In this document: positions 6,561-13,588 of the stretch, piece after piece | Layout: each line of letters begins with the position of its first letter | Numbering within the stretch: position 1 is the first letter of the stretch | NCBI GenBank assembly: GCA_001564255.1 | Contig: LKNC01000004.1 | Span: 1 to 23,309, forward strand | DNA: 23,309 nucleotides | Source of the DNA: Natrialbaceae archaeon Tc-Br11_E2g1 | GTDB taxonomy: Archaea; Halobacteriota; Halobacteria; Halobacteriales; Natrialbaceae | Reading direction: 5' to 3' | The notes under the pieces: generated by a model | Seen by the model: the letters and a program-made list of their open reading frames with translations, nothing else | Database searches by the model: none | Told to the model about the DNA's origin: nothing | Made by a program: the position numbers and the translations under genes

Positions 6561-6628
6561 CCTTTCGGTGTATTTCAGATCTCCCACATTCGGCCGCCTC
6601 ACGCCTGAAAGGTCGATTCGTTCGATGG
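6549..6628. repeat. Imperfect direct repeat, right copy (upstream of antitoxin)
   Basis: This is the partner of 5777-5852. The strong core is 6605-6628. It lies between the antitoxin start and the second 13-base tRNA-derived repeat. The two copies bracket the toxin-antitoxin pair, which suggests a duplication or an earlier insertion event. Confidence 0.5.
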
Positions 6629-6640
6629 TCGAGCTAGAGT

Positions 6641-6653
6641 CTGCAGCGCCCAT
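6641..6653. repeat. attR-like copy of the tRNA-Arg 3' end
   Basis: CTGCAGCGCCCAT is identical to 4947-4959 in the tRNA gene and in the same orientation. The surrounding bases cannot fold into a tRNA. This marks the likely far edge of an element inserted at the tRNA. Confidence 0.55.
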
Positions 6654-6676
6654 GGAAAATTCGCAAGACTGCGGTC

Positions 6677-6704
6677 AGATTGCACGCTTATGGGCATGCA
6701 ATCT
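6677..6704. repeat. 8-bp inverted repeat next to attR-like site
   Basis: AGATTGCA (6677-6684) and TGCAATCT (6697-6704) are exact reverse complements around a 12-base loop, 23 bases beyond the 13-base tRNA-derived repeat. It could be an arm-type protein site or simply a hairpin. Confidence 0.4.
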
Positions 6705-6772
6705 AACCCACTTTCGACACGATCGAAATCCGTCCCACGACAGCACGGAAAAGCCGCGTTCGAACGGCGGTT

Positions 6773-6930
6773 GTGGCCACGTTCACGTACCTGCAGGGCG
6801 ATGCCACGCGACGTGATGTTAGGGATGACCTCTGTGTCCCTGTTGTGGCGGCCATCGCGATCACCCAAGCGATCGAGTGCATCGCCGCCGTGGTGAACGA
6901 CCACGACCCAACCGTCCCGGCGAACCGAAC
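6773..6930 (+). pseudogene. Possible TrkA-N/Kef-type nucleotide-binding domain fragment
   Basis: In one frame the sequence reads TYLQGDATRRDVRDDL, then AAIAITQAIECIAAVVNDHDPTVPANRT. This resembles the second half of RCK/TrkA-N domains of potassium transport proteins, where a GDATxxxVL motif is followed by a VIAI strand and a helix ending in a xxDPxVP turn. No upstream Rossmann glycine motif is seen, nor the rest of a transporter, and frame quality drops on both sides. The assignment is tentative. Confidence 0.28.
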
Positions 6931-7156
6931 AGTGGGGAGTATCCGTAGCCGGAGGCCCCATGCGTGTAAATCACAAGCTGCAGTCTATCCGACGTGGTCG
7001 AGTTCTCGCACGTGTCGAATCTGGCAATAATATACTCTTGTTTACATATTAGTGATAATTAAAATGACTATCCTGTATTCCAGTGATTACGCTGTGGAAG
7101 TCAGAGCCAGTTCGGAAACTATTCAGTTGGTTGCCACACCGAAACTGGGCGATAGG

Positions 7157-7164
7157 TATAAATA
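7157..7164 (+). promoter_or_regulatory. TATA box of the transducer gene
   Basis: TATAAATA centred 25-26 bases before ATG 7186, indicating a leaderless transcript. It is the clearest TATA box in the window. An imperfect inverted repeat lies just upstream (7107-7148). Confidence 0.65.
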
Positions 7165-7185
7165 ACTGCTGATAAGTGATCTGAT

Positions 7186-8922
7186 ATGGGACCATTCCTA
7201 AGAGGAATCCTGACATCTGGCTTTTCAGCCAAAAAACATGATAGCTCGGATCCAGATCCGAGTCGGCAGAACGAGACGGCTGCGTCCGATAACCCGATCG
7301 AGTGGCGGGATATTTCGGACAACCCCGAAGTCACAATCCCTACCCAGGGAGACGGTCCGTCAGCCACGACCGATGCTGCCGTCGATGAGGTGATCGGAGC
7401 TGGTGTGTTGCTCGATGGAATTCTCGATGGACTTGGGGAGGCGATCCTGGTCGTAGATGAGACCGGACGGATCACAAACTCCAATCGACAGGCCCGAAAC
7501 CTGTTCGGAGTCGACAGCGAACGCATCGAGGGTCAACGAGTAACTGACTTACACGAAACCGATCGATCGAAGTCACTCGTCGAATCGGTGATCGAGCGTG
7601 GCGAGGAAGTACGCCAACGAGAAACAGAGTTGATCGTCGGTCGTGAATCGATCCCGGTCGAACGAACGGCGTTTCCGATTCTGGATCATTCCGGCGAGAC
7701 AGTCGCCGCGATCGAACTGGATAGAGACATCACGGAAAAAGTCCGCGAGCGAGAGCAAACCGAACAGATAGCGGAGTATCAAAAAGCGGTGCTGGATGAC
7801 TTCGGGAACAAACTCGAGCAGCTCGCTGCAGGGGACCTCACCATCAACCCAACCGTACCGGAACCACCAGCCGACTTCCAGGAGATCAACGAGGTCGAAA
7901 CCCAGTTCAGGGGGTTCAACAGGACGCTGACCGACGCCGTCGGGAACTTCCGGGACGTCATCGGTCGCCTGACTAAGCTGGCAGACGAACTCACCGACAC
8001 GGGCCAACAGTTGAGTGCGACGACCGAAGAGGTCTCGAGTTCGATCGAAGAGATCAGCGCCTCGAGCGACGAGATGGCTACCGGGAGTGACAGCCTGGCA
8101 GAACAGAGCGAGCAGGTCGATCACGTCGTCTCGAATCTCTCGGCGTCAATCGAGGAGATCGCATCGACGACCGAACAGATCGACAGGCGCAGCGAGCGTG
8201 CGAGTTCGCTGGCTCGAGACGGGGCCGGGAACGCTGGAAACGTGATCGGCGATATCCGGGATGCTGTCGAGGCTTCCGAGGAGATCGTCGACGAGATCGG
8301 AACACTTGAAAAGCGGATGGCCGATATCGACGAGATCATCGACGTGATATCGGATATCGCCGATCAAACGAACTTGCTCGCGCTGAACGCCTCGATCGAA
8401 GCCGCAAACGCAGGCGAGGCAGGCAAGGGCTTTGCGGTCGTCGCCAACGAAATCAAGACCCTCGCCGGGGAGACCCAAGACTCCGCTGCGGAGATCGAAA
8501 AGATCGTTGCCAACACACAACGCCAGACGACGACGCTTGCGACCGCGATCGATACAGCGAACGAGGAAGTCAACGAGGGTGCTGATGCCGTTGCCGAGAT
8601 CGTCGAGCAGGTCGAAACGATCGAGAGCGCGGTCAAAGAGACCAGCCAGGGTGCTGGAGAGATTAGCCACGCCGTCAACGATCAGGCCGAAAACGTCGAA
8701 GAGGTGAGCTCGATGACCGGTGATACCGCCTCGCTGGGCGAGGAGATCAGTGCCTCCATCCAGGAGATCGCCGCAGCCGTCGACCAACAGGCCCAAGCGG
8801 TGGACGACGTGGCCTACACGGCCCAAGAGTTGGGAGCGACGAGCGACGAACTCCACTCGCGTGTCGAGCAGTTCCGTCTCTCGAGTGACGAAACGGCGAG
8901 ACTGGACGAGGCGGACCACTAA
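7186..8922 (+). CDS. Soluble methyl-accepting chemotaxis-type transducer with PAS domain
   Basis: 578 residues. Residues 1-70 are a polar, low-complexity tail. Residues 75-183 form a PAS sensor domain ([20 protein letters not shown] to [11 protein letters not shown]). About 200-260 is a HAMP-like linker, and 260-565 a long methyl-accepting coiled coil. The conserved hairpin tip that contacts CheA/CheW is at 381-430 ([20 protein letters not shown], then [20 protein letters not shown]), very close to the bacterial and haloarchaeal consensus. No membrane segment or signal peptide is present, so it is a cytoplasmic transducer sensing an internal signal. Methylatable Glu/Gln pairs are likely in [15 protein letters not shown] helices. 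The start is fixed by the TATA box at 7157-7164. A DICT-domain gene follows after 24 bases, probably cotranscribed. The ligand or cofactor of the PAS domain is unknown. Confidence 0.93.
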   Translation: MGPFLRGILTSGFSAKKHDSSDPDPSRQNETAASDNPIEWRDISDNPEVTIPTQGDGPSATTDAAVDEVIGAGVLLDGILDGLGEAILVVDETGRITNSNRQARNLFGVDSERIEGQRVTDLHETDRSKSLVESVIERGEEVRQRETELIVGRESIPVERTAFPILDHSGETVAAIELDRDITEKVREREQTEQIAEYQKAVLDDFGNKLEQLAAGDLTINPTVPEPPADFQEINEVETQFRGFNRTLTDAVGNFRDVIGRLTKLADELTDTGQQLSATTEEVSSSIEEISASSDEMATGSDSLAEQSEQVDHVVSNLSASIEEIASTTEQIDRRSERASSLARDGAGNAGNVIGDIRDAVEASEEIVDEIGTLEKRMADIDEIIDVISDIADQTNLLALNASIEAANAGEAGKGFAVVANEIKTLAGETQDSAAEIEKIVANTQRQTTTLATAIDTANEEVNEGADAVAEIVEQVETIESAVKETSQGAGEISHAVNDQAENVEEVSSMTGDTASLGEEISASIQEIAAAVDQQAQAVDDVAYTAQELGATSDELHSRVEQFRLSSDETARLDEADH

Positions 8923-8946
8923 GTGGCGGCGGTAAAGAGGGTCAGT

Positions 8947-9678
8947 ATGTCACTTGCAGCCATACTCCAGGTGGTCCGTGATCAGGAAAAGACGCTTCGA
9001 CTCCCGGAGACGGCGAGCGCTGACCTCCTCGAAGAGCTACGAGCCCGGATCGGCACACGGAACGTCCGGATCGAACGGGCCCAGCGCCCGGGGACCGATC
9101 GTCGGTCGTCGGTCGTGCTCTCGAAAGGCGAGAAGACGCTCGTCGAGTTCGAACTCGAAGCTCTCCGGCAATACGTCGACGGCGGGATGCGGACACCAAC
9201 CGCTACGTCGGACCCGGGGGCGATCCGGGCGCTAACCGAACAGTTGAAAGAAACCACGTTCACTTCTGTCGACTTCGACCAGATGGTACAGTCTTCGATC
9301 GAAATCGAAGAGCGTGCCTGGCGAGTCGGCAGTGGAACGGTCTGTGCGGGCTTCCAACAGTTATCTCGGTTCAGCGACAGTGCCGATCGGTACCGACGAC
9401 TCACAGACCGTGGGCTCGACGTCCACGTTTGGGGCGTCCCGGATGAACGGCTTACAGCGTCCCAGTTTACCGTCCACGGGGTCAACACCGATGAAGTTCG
9501 GCGCCACTGGTTCGTCGTGTTCGATGGCGGGGACAACCCGGATCAAAGATCCGCACTCCTGGCTCGAGAAACCGGCAACCGTACGTTCGACGGTATCTTG
9601 ACCTACGATCCGGGAATCGTGGACGGGATACTCGATCACCTCCATCGGCAGTACCCCACTGGACGGTTTCGAAACTAG
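8947..9678 (+). CDS. DICT sensory-domain protein
   Basis: 243 residues from ATG 8947, preceded by a weak GAGGG. An in-frame GTG at 8923 would join directly to the transducer stop and is less likely. The opening SLAAILQVVRDQEKTLRLP fits the N-terminus of the DICT domain, which in bacteria and haloarchaea accompanies signalling modules and may act with light sensors. The domain appears to span the first 230 residues: DFDQMVQSSIEIEERAWRVG then GTVCAGFQQLSRFSDSADRYR in the middle, and HWFVVFDGGDNPDQRSALLA then FDGILTYDPGIVDGIL late. No kinase, HTH or membrane segment is attached. Twenty-four bases separate it from the transducer, suggesting it supplies or tunes the signal for that protein. The family call rests on remembered motifs. 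Confidence 0.7.
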   Translation: MSLAAILQVVRDQEKTLRLPETASADLLEELRARIGTRNVRIERAQRPGTDRRSSVVLSKGEKTLVEFELEALRQYVDGGMRTPTATSDPGAIRALTEQLKETTFTSVDFDQMVQSSIEIEERAWRVGSGTVCAGFQQLSRFSDSADRYRRLTDRGLDVHVWGVPDERLTASQFTVHGVNTDEVRRHWFVVFDGGDNPDQRSALLARETGNRTFDGILTYDPGIVDGILDHLHRQYPTGRFRN

Positions 9679-9725
9679 TCCACCACACCGACAGGTAACG
9701 CGGACACACCGCCACTGCCAATGGA

Positions 9726-9748
9726 CCGTGCGCCCCCCTACCGCACGG
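9726..9748. repeat. GC-rich hairpin after the DICT gene
   Basis: CCGTGCG (9726-9732) pairs exactly with CGCACGG (9742-9748) around a nine-base C-rich loop, about 50 bases after the DICT stop and before the thpR promoter. It may mark the transcript end, but no T-run follows. Confidence 0.35.
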
Positions 9749-9771
9749 ATGCGACTACTCGCAACTCGAAG

Positions 9772-9777
9772 TTTAAA
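9772..9777 (+). promoter_or_regulatory. TATA box of thpR
   Basis: TTTAAA centred about 28 bases before ATG 9803, indicating a leaderless start there rather than at in-frame codons further upstream. Confidence 0.55.
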
Positions 9778-9802
9778 GGACCGATACACCCAAACGTCGA
9801 GT

Positions 9803-10366
9803 ATGCGCCTGTTCCTCAGCGTCGACCTCCCCGAAGACCTCACAGAACCGGTCGCCGACCTGCAAGCCGAGTTCGAGGACGCCTCGGGGCTGAACTTCAC
9901 GAACCCCGAGCAAGCCCACATCACGATAAAATTCCTCGGCGACGTCGAGCAGTCACGGCTGCCCGAGTTGACCGAGGAACTCGAGGCCGCCGTTTCCGAC
10001 GCCGACGTCTCCCCGTTCACCGCCCGCTTTGGCGGCCTGGGCGTCTTCCCCGACCTCGAGTACATCAGCGTAGTCTGGCTGGGGGTAGAGGAAGGCGACG
10101 AGGAGTTGACCCGGCTGCACGAGGCGATCGAGAGCCGGACGACGGCGATGGGATTCGAGCCCGAGAGCCACGACTGTACCCCACACGTCACGCTCGCGCG
10201 CATGGAACACGCCGGCGGAAAGGAGCTGGTCCAGAAGCTCGTTCGCGAGCGAGAGCCGACGGTCGGCGAGACACTGATCGAGGAGGTTCGACTGACCGAG
10301 AGTACGCTCACCCCCGAGGGGCCGGAGTACTCGACGGTCGACACCGTCCCCCTCGAGTGCTCGTAG
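9803..10366 (+). CDS. thpR: RNA 2',3'-cyclic phosphodiesterase
   Basis: 187 residues, the usual size for the 2H phosphoesterase (LigT/ThpR) family. The two catalytic HxTx motifs are HITIKFLG (H39, T41) and HVTLARM (H128, T130), placed symmetrically as the fold requires. The opening [13 protein letters not shown] and the closing [18 protein letters not shown] are also typical. The enzyme opens 2',3'-cyclic phosphates on RNA and can ligate tRNA halves in vitro; its role in archaea is not settled. It precedes the ribosomal protein cluster by about 80 bases, and a separate TATA box before rpl39e shows that cluster has its own promoter. Confidence is high. Confidence 0.93.
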   Translation: MRLFLSVDLPEDLTEPVADLQAEFEDASGLNFTNPEQAHITIKFLGDVEQSRLPELTEELEAAVSDADVSPFTARFGGLGVFPDLEYISVVWLGVEEGDEELTRLHEAIESRTTAMGFEPESHDCTPHVTLARMEHAGGKELVQKLVREREPTVGETLIEEVRLTESTLTPEGPEYSTVDTVPLECS

Positions 10367-10413
10367 TCCAGCCGACGGCACAGCCCTCGAGGGGTCCGGA
10401 CGGATGGACAAGA

Positions 10414-10419
10414 TTTTAA
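10414..10419 (+). promoter_or_regulatory. TATA box of the rpl39e cluster
   Basis: TTTTAA centred 29-30 bases before ATG 10446, a plausible leaderless promoter for the ribosomal protein/aIF6 operon. Confidence 0.5.
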
Positions 10420-10445
10420 GCCAGGGCGGGTTAGGAGCGCCCACT

Positions 10446-10598
10446 ATGGGTAAAAAGTCGAAGGGCAAGAAAAAGCGGCTTGCCAAACTCGAGAACCAGA
10501 ACAGCCGGGTTCCGGCCTGGGTCATGATGAAAACGGACATGAACGTCACGCGAAACCCGAAGCGACGCCACTGGCGGCGCAGCGACACTGACGAATAA
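10446..10598 (+). CDS. rpl39e: 50S ribosomal protein L39e
   Basis: Fifty residues, starting [20 protein letters not shown] and continuing with VPAWVMMKT and [14 protein letters not shown]. This is the very basic, short L39e, which lines the peptide exit tunnel in archaeal and eukaryotic ribosomes; the W-V-M-x-K-T and P-K-R-R-H-W-R-R segments are diagnostic. The TAA overlaps the ATG of rpl31e by one base (TAATG), indicating translational coupling. Its length matches the family. A basic protein in an otherwise acidic proteome is expected for a ribosomal component. Confidence 0.97.
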   Translation: MGKKSKGKKKRLAKLENQNSRVPAWVMMKTDMNVTRNPKRRHWRRSDTDE

Positions 10599-10876
10599 TG
10601 AGCGCAAGTGATTTCGAAGAACGCGTCGTAACGGTACCGCTTCGGGACGTCAAGGCGGGCGCGAACCACGAGGCCGCGAACAGGGCCATGACGATCGTCC
10701 GCGAACACCTCGCAAAGCACTTCGCGGTCGACGAGGACGCGATCCGCCTAGATCCATCGGTAAACGAGGCCGTCTGGGCGAACGGCAAGTCGAACCCGCC
10801 ACGCAAACTGCGGGTTCGTGCGGCCCGCTTCGACGAGGAGGGCGAACCGGTCGTCGAAGCCGAGTTCGCCGAATAA
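10598..10876 (+). CDS. rpl31e: 50S ribosomal protein L31e
   Basis: 92 residues. The sequence opens [20 protein letters not shown], continues [35 protein letters not shown] and then KPPxKLRVRA-like [18 protein letters not shown], the L31e pattern. L31e sits near the tunnel exit next to L39e and helps recruit the SRP. It overlaps rpl39e by one base and is followed by eif6 after one base, so the three are one transcript. The C-terminal EPVVEAEF is acidic, as usual in haloarchaea. Confidence 0.96.
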   Translation: MSASDFEERVVTVPLRDVKAGANHEAANRAMTIVREHLAKHFAVDEDAIRLDPSVNEAVWANGKSNPPRKLRVRAARFDEEGEPVVEAEFAE

Positions 10877-10877
10877 C

Positions 10878-11543
10878 TTGCAACGTCTCGCTTTCGCCGG
10901 CTCGGCGTACGTGGGCGTGTTCGCACGCGCTACCGACGACTGCGTCCTCGTCCGTGCTGACGCCGACGATGACGTGACCGCGGCCCTCGAGGCCGAACTC
11001 GAGGTCCCCGCCGTCAGTACGACGGTCGGTGGCTCCTCGACGGTCGGGGCGCTCGCGACCGGCAACGAGAACGGGCTGCTCGTCAGCAGCCGGCTCCTCG
11101 AGTACGAACGCGAACGACTCGAGGACGCCGTCGGTCTCCCGGTCACCGAGTTGCCGGGGAGTATCAACGCCGCCGGAAACGTGGTTCTCGCGAACGACTA
11201 CGGGGCCTACGTCCACCCGGACCTCCCACGGGAGGCGGTCCAGGTCGTCAGGGACGCGTTGGAGGTCCCGACCGACCGTGGGAACCTCGCGGGCGTCCGG
11301 ACGGTCGGCACTGCGGCGGTCGCGACCAACGACGGCGTGCTCTGTCACCCGAAGGCGACCGACGCGGAACTGGACCGTCTCGAGGAGGTCCTAGACGTCC
11401 GTGCCGACGTCGGAACGGTCAACTACGGCACACCGCTGGTCGGCTCGGGTCTGCTCGCCAACGACGCCGGCTACGTCGTCGGGGAGGACACGACCGGCCC
11501 GGAACTGGGCCGCATCGAGGACGCACTCGGCTACATCGACTGA
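10878..11543 (+). CDS. eif6: Translation initiation factor aIF6
   Basis: 221 residues, beginning with TTG at 10878, one base after the L31e stop. In-frame codons further upstream lie inside rpl31e, and the conserved aIF6 opening ([22 protein letters not shown]) starts right at this TTG, so the rare start is convincing. aIF6 binds the large subunit and prevents premature joining of the small one. The fivefold pentein repeat is visible as recurring [41 protein letters not shown] and [14 protein letters not shown]. Length fits the family. Expression should be set by coupling to rpl31e and a weaker start codon. Confidence 0.95.
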   Translation: MQRLAFAGSAYVGVFARATDDCVLVRADADDDVTAALEAELEVPAVSTTVGGSSTVGALATGNENGLLVSSRLLEYERERLEDAVGLPVTELPGSINAAGNVVLANDYGAYVHPDLPREAVQVVRDALEVPTDRGNLAGVRTVGTAAVATNDGVLCHPKATDAELDRLEEVLDVRADVGTVNYGTPLVGSGLLANDAGYVVGEDTTGPELGRIEDALGYID

Positions 11544-11651
11544 TCCGCGTCTTCGCTTTTCTGATGGGGTCGAGGACCGACACCGTCCGGAGCCCGCGGC
11601 TCCTCGAACGGGAAGGGAACATTCTTCCGACTGCTCGACGGAGTAGGTGAC

Positions 11652-11828
11652 ATGAATCAGTTTACCGTGACCGGTCAGTTCAAAGACCGCGATGGCTACT
11701 CGGAGTTCGAGACCAGTATCGAAGCCGTAAACGAGTCGGTCGCCCGCGAGCACGTCCTCTCCCAGCTCGGGAGCCGCCACGGTCTCAAGCGAACGCAGAT
11801 CGACCTCGAGGAGGTACGCGCACGATGA
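11652..11828 (+). CDS. rplX: 50S ribosomal protein L18Ae (LX)
   Basis: Fifty-eight residues: MNQFTVTGQFKDRDGYSEFE, then NESVAREHVLSQLGSRHGLK and IDLEEV. This is the short archaeal LX/L18Ae protein, whose FTVTGxF opening and GSRHxLKR segment are diagnostic. It lies between eif6 and pfdA as in other archaea. GGTGA ends one base before the ATG, too near for a standard Shine-Dalgarno interaction, and the 108-base gap after eif6 has no clear TATA at the leaderless distance. The stop TGA overlaps the prefoldin ATG (ATGA), so the two are coupled. Confidence 0.95.
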   Translation: MNQFTVTGQFKDRDGYSEFETSIEAVNESVAREHVLSQLGSRHGLKRTQIDLEEVRAR

Positions 11829-12274
11829 GTGGACAACAGGAACTGCAGGCGATCTCCCAGCAACTCCAGGAACTCGAGGGACAGATCGGGGCCCTCGAGG
11901 CGACCGTCGAGGAGATCCGGGCCGAAAAGAGCGAGACCGACGAGGCGATCGAGGCGGTCGAAACCCTCGAGAGCGGATCGGTCGTCCAGGTTCCCCTCGG
12001 TGGCGGCGCCTACCTCCGTGCGGAAATCGAGGACATCGACGAAGTGATCGTCGAACTCGGTGCCGACTACGCCGCGGAGTTCGAACAGGACGACGCCGTC
12101 GCCACACTCGAGAACAAGAAAGACCGACTCGACGGCCGCATCGGGGACGTCACCGAGGAGATTTCGAACCTCGAGGCAGAAAGCAGCCAACTCGAGCAGA
12201 AAGCCCAACAGCTCCAACAACAGGCGATGCAACAGCAGATGCAGGGACTGCAGGGTCAACAGCCCGACGAGTAA
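11825..12274 (+). CDS. pfdA: Prefoldin alpha subunit
   Basis: 149 residues. N-terminal coiled coil (QQELQAISQQLQELEGQIGA to about residue 50), a central beta hairpin region (VVQVPLGGGAYLRAEIED, then VIVELGADYAAEFEQDDAV), and a C-terminal coiled coil through LEAESSQLEQKAQQLQQQAM with a glutamine-rich tail. This is the alpha-class prefoldin layout. Two alpha and four beta subunits form the jellyfish-shaped chaperone that passes nascent proteins to the thermosome. ATG overlaps the rplX stop. The MQQQMQGLQGQQ tail is longer than needed for the core fold and low in complexity. Confidence 0.95.
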   Translation: MSGQQELQAISQQLQELEGQIGALEATVEEIRAEKSETDEAIEAVETLESGSVVQVPLGGGAYLRAEIEDIDEVIVELGADYAAEFEQDDAVATLENKKDRLDGRIGDVTEEISNLEAESSQLEQKAQQLQQQAMQQQMQGLQGQQPDE

Positions 12275-12286
12275 CGACTCAGCCGC

Positions 12287-13540
12287 ATGTTCGATAGTCT
12301 CAAGGAGAAACTGGGGAGCTTCCGCAACGACGTCGAGGAGACCGCAGAACAAAAGGCAGAACCGGTCGAAGACGAAGAGCCCGAGGACGAAGACCTCGAG
12401 GCGGAGCCGGACTCGGAGTCCCCCGACGAACACGCAGACGAAGGGGGTGAAACCGAAGACGCCGAACCGTCCGACACGGCGTCCCCGGCCGAACCGTCGA
12501 GGGAGGACACGTCCGCCGACGGGGCGAGAGCGGCCGAGCCGGAATCCAAGCCGGAAGCCAGAGCCGACACGGAGCCAACGGCTGATGACGTCGTCAGCGA
12601 TGCGGAAAACGACGACGAGGAACAAAAAGAGGGGGCGGAGAACAACTCCACCGGCTTCGGTCGGAAGGCCAAATCCCTGGTCCGCGGGAAGTTCGTCATC
12701 GAGGACGAAGACCTCGAGGGGCCACTCGATGAACTCGAGCTCGCCTTGCTCACGAGCGACGTCGAGATGGGCGTCGCCGAGGAGATCCTCGAGAACATCC
12801 GTGATGAACTGGTCGGCGAGACCCGGACGTTCACCACCTCGACGGGTGACGTCGTCGAGGGGGCGCTGAAAGACGCGATCTACGACGTGATCAGCGTCGG
12901 CCAGTTCGATTTCGACGAGCGCGTGGCGATCGAGGACAAACCGCTCGTGATCGTCTTCACCGGCGTCAACGGCGTCGGAAAGACGACGAGCATCGCGAAG
13001 ATGAGCCGCTACCTCGAGGAACGGGGGTTCTCGACGGTGATGGCGAACGGCGACACCTACCGTGCCGGAGCCAACGAACAGATCCGGGAACACGCGCAGG
13101 CCCTGGATACGAAGCTGATCGCCCACGAACAGGGCGGGGACCCCGCCGCGGTACTGTACGATGCCGTCGAGTACGCCGAGGCCAACGACGTCGACGTCGT
13201 CCTCGGCGACACCGCTGGACGGCTTCACACCGACGAGGGCCTGATGGACCAACTCGAGAAGATCGGCCGTGTGGTCGACCCCGACATGACGCTGTTCGTC
13301 GACGAGGCCGTCGCCGGCCAGGACGCGGTCAATCGTGCCCGGGAGTTCGACGAGGCGATCGAGGTAGACGGTGCGATCTTGACGAAAGCCGACGCGGACT
13401 CGAACGGCGGCGCGGCGATCTCGATCGCCCACGTCACCGGAAAGCCCATCGTCTTTCTGGGCGTCGGGCAGGGCTACGATCACCTAGAGCGGTTCGACCC
13501 CGACGAGATGGTCGATCGGCTCCTCGAGGCCGAGGAGTAG
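12287..13540 (+). CDS. ftsY: Signal recognition particle receptor FtsY
   Basis: 417 residues. Residues 1-125 are a highly acidic, low-complexity A domain, common in haloarchaeal FtsY. The N domain follows (GFGRKAKSLVRGKF, DELELALLTSDVEMGVAEEI). The GTPase has G1 GVNGVGKTT (from residue 226), DTYRAGA (from 256), DTAGR (from 308) and TKAD (from 366), ending GVGQGYDHLERFDP. It docks SRP-ribosome complexes at the membrane for co-translational insertion. A 12-base gap separates it from pfdA. The next gene is on the opposite strand, so srp54 does not follow directly here. Assignment is certain. Confidence 0.97.
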   Translation: MFDSLKEKLGSFRNDVEETAEQKAEPVEDEEPEDEDLEAEPDSESPDEHADEGGETEDAEPSDTASPAEPSREDTSADGARAAEPESKPEARADTEPTADDVVSDAENDDEEQKEGAENNSTGFGRKAKSLVRGKFVIEDEDLEGPLDELELALLTSDVEMGVAEEILENIRDELVGETRTFTTSTGDVVEGALKDAIYDVISVGQFDFDERVAIEDKPLVIVFTGVNGVGKTTSIAKMSRYLEERGFSTVMANGDTYRAGANEQIREHAQALDTKLIAHEQGGDPAAVLYDAVEYAEANDVDVVLGDTAGRLHTDEGLMDQLEKIGRVVDPDMTLFVDEAVAGQDAVNRAREFDEAIEVDGAILTKADADSNGGAAISIAHVTGKPIVFLGVGQGYDHLERFDPDEMVDRLLEAEE

Positions 13541-13588
13541 GCCGCCCGGATCGTCGTTCAACCAGCGACGCGGCGTCGTAGAACGGTT

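Larger units (their letters stand above)
6654..7185. other. Mostly non-coding stretch between island edge and transducer
   Basis: No intact gene is visible. The stretch contains an inverted repeat (6677-6704), a possible TrkA-N relic (6773-6930), an AT-rich block around 7025-7070 with several TATA-like strings, an imperfect inverted repeat (7107-7148), and the transducer promoter at 7157-7164. Confidence 0.6.

Noticed and set aside
6630..6660. A second, truncated tRNA at the downstream 13-mer
   Set aside because: Only 13 bases match; the bases before them do not form a T arm or any other tRNA stem.
8146..8919. Minus-strand frame of 257 codons opposite the transducer
   Set aside because: Repetitive leucine/aspartate composition mirrors the coiled-coil codons of the transducer; no independent evidence.
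11696..13483. Long minus-strand frame (595 codons) opposite prefoldin and ftsY
   Set aside because: It is antisense to two certain genes. Long antisense frames arise from GC-rich haloarchaeal codon bias, and the translation is low-complexity with no domain.
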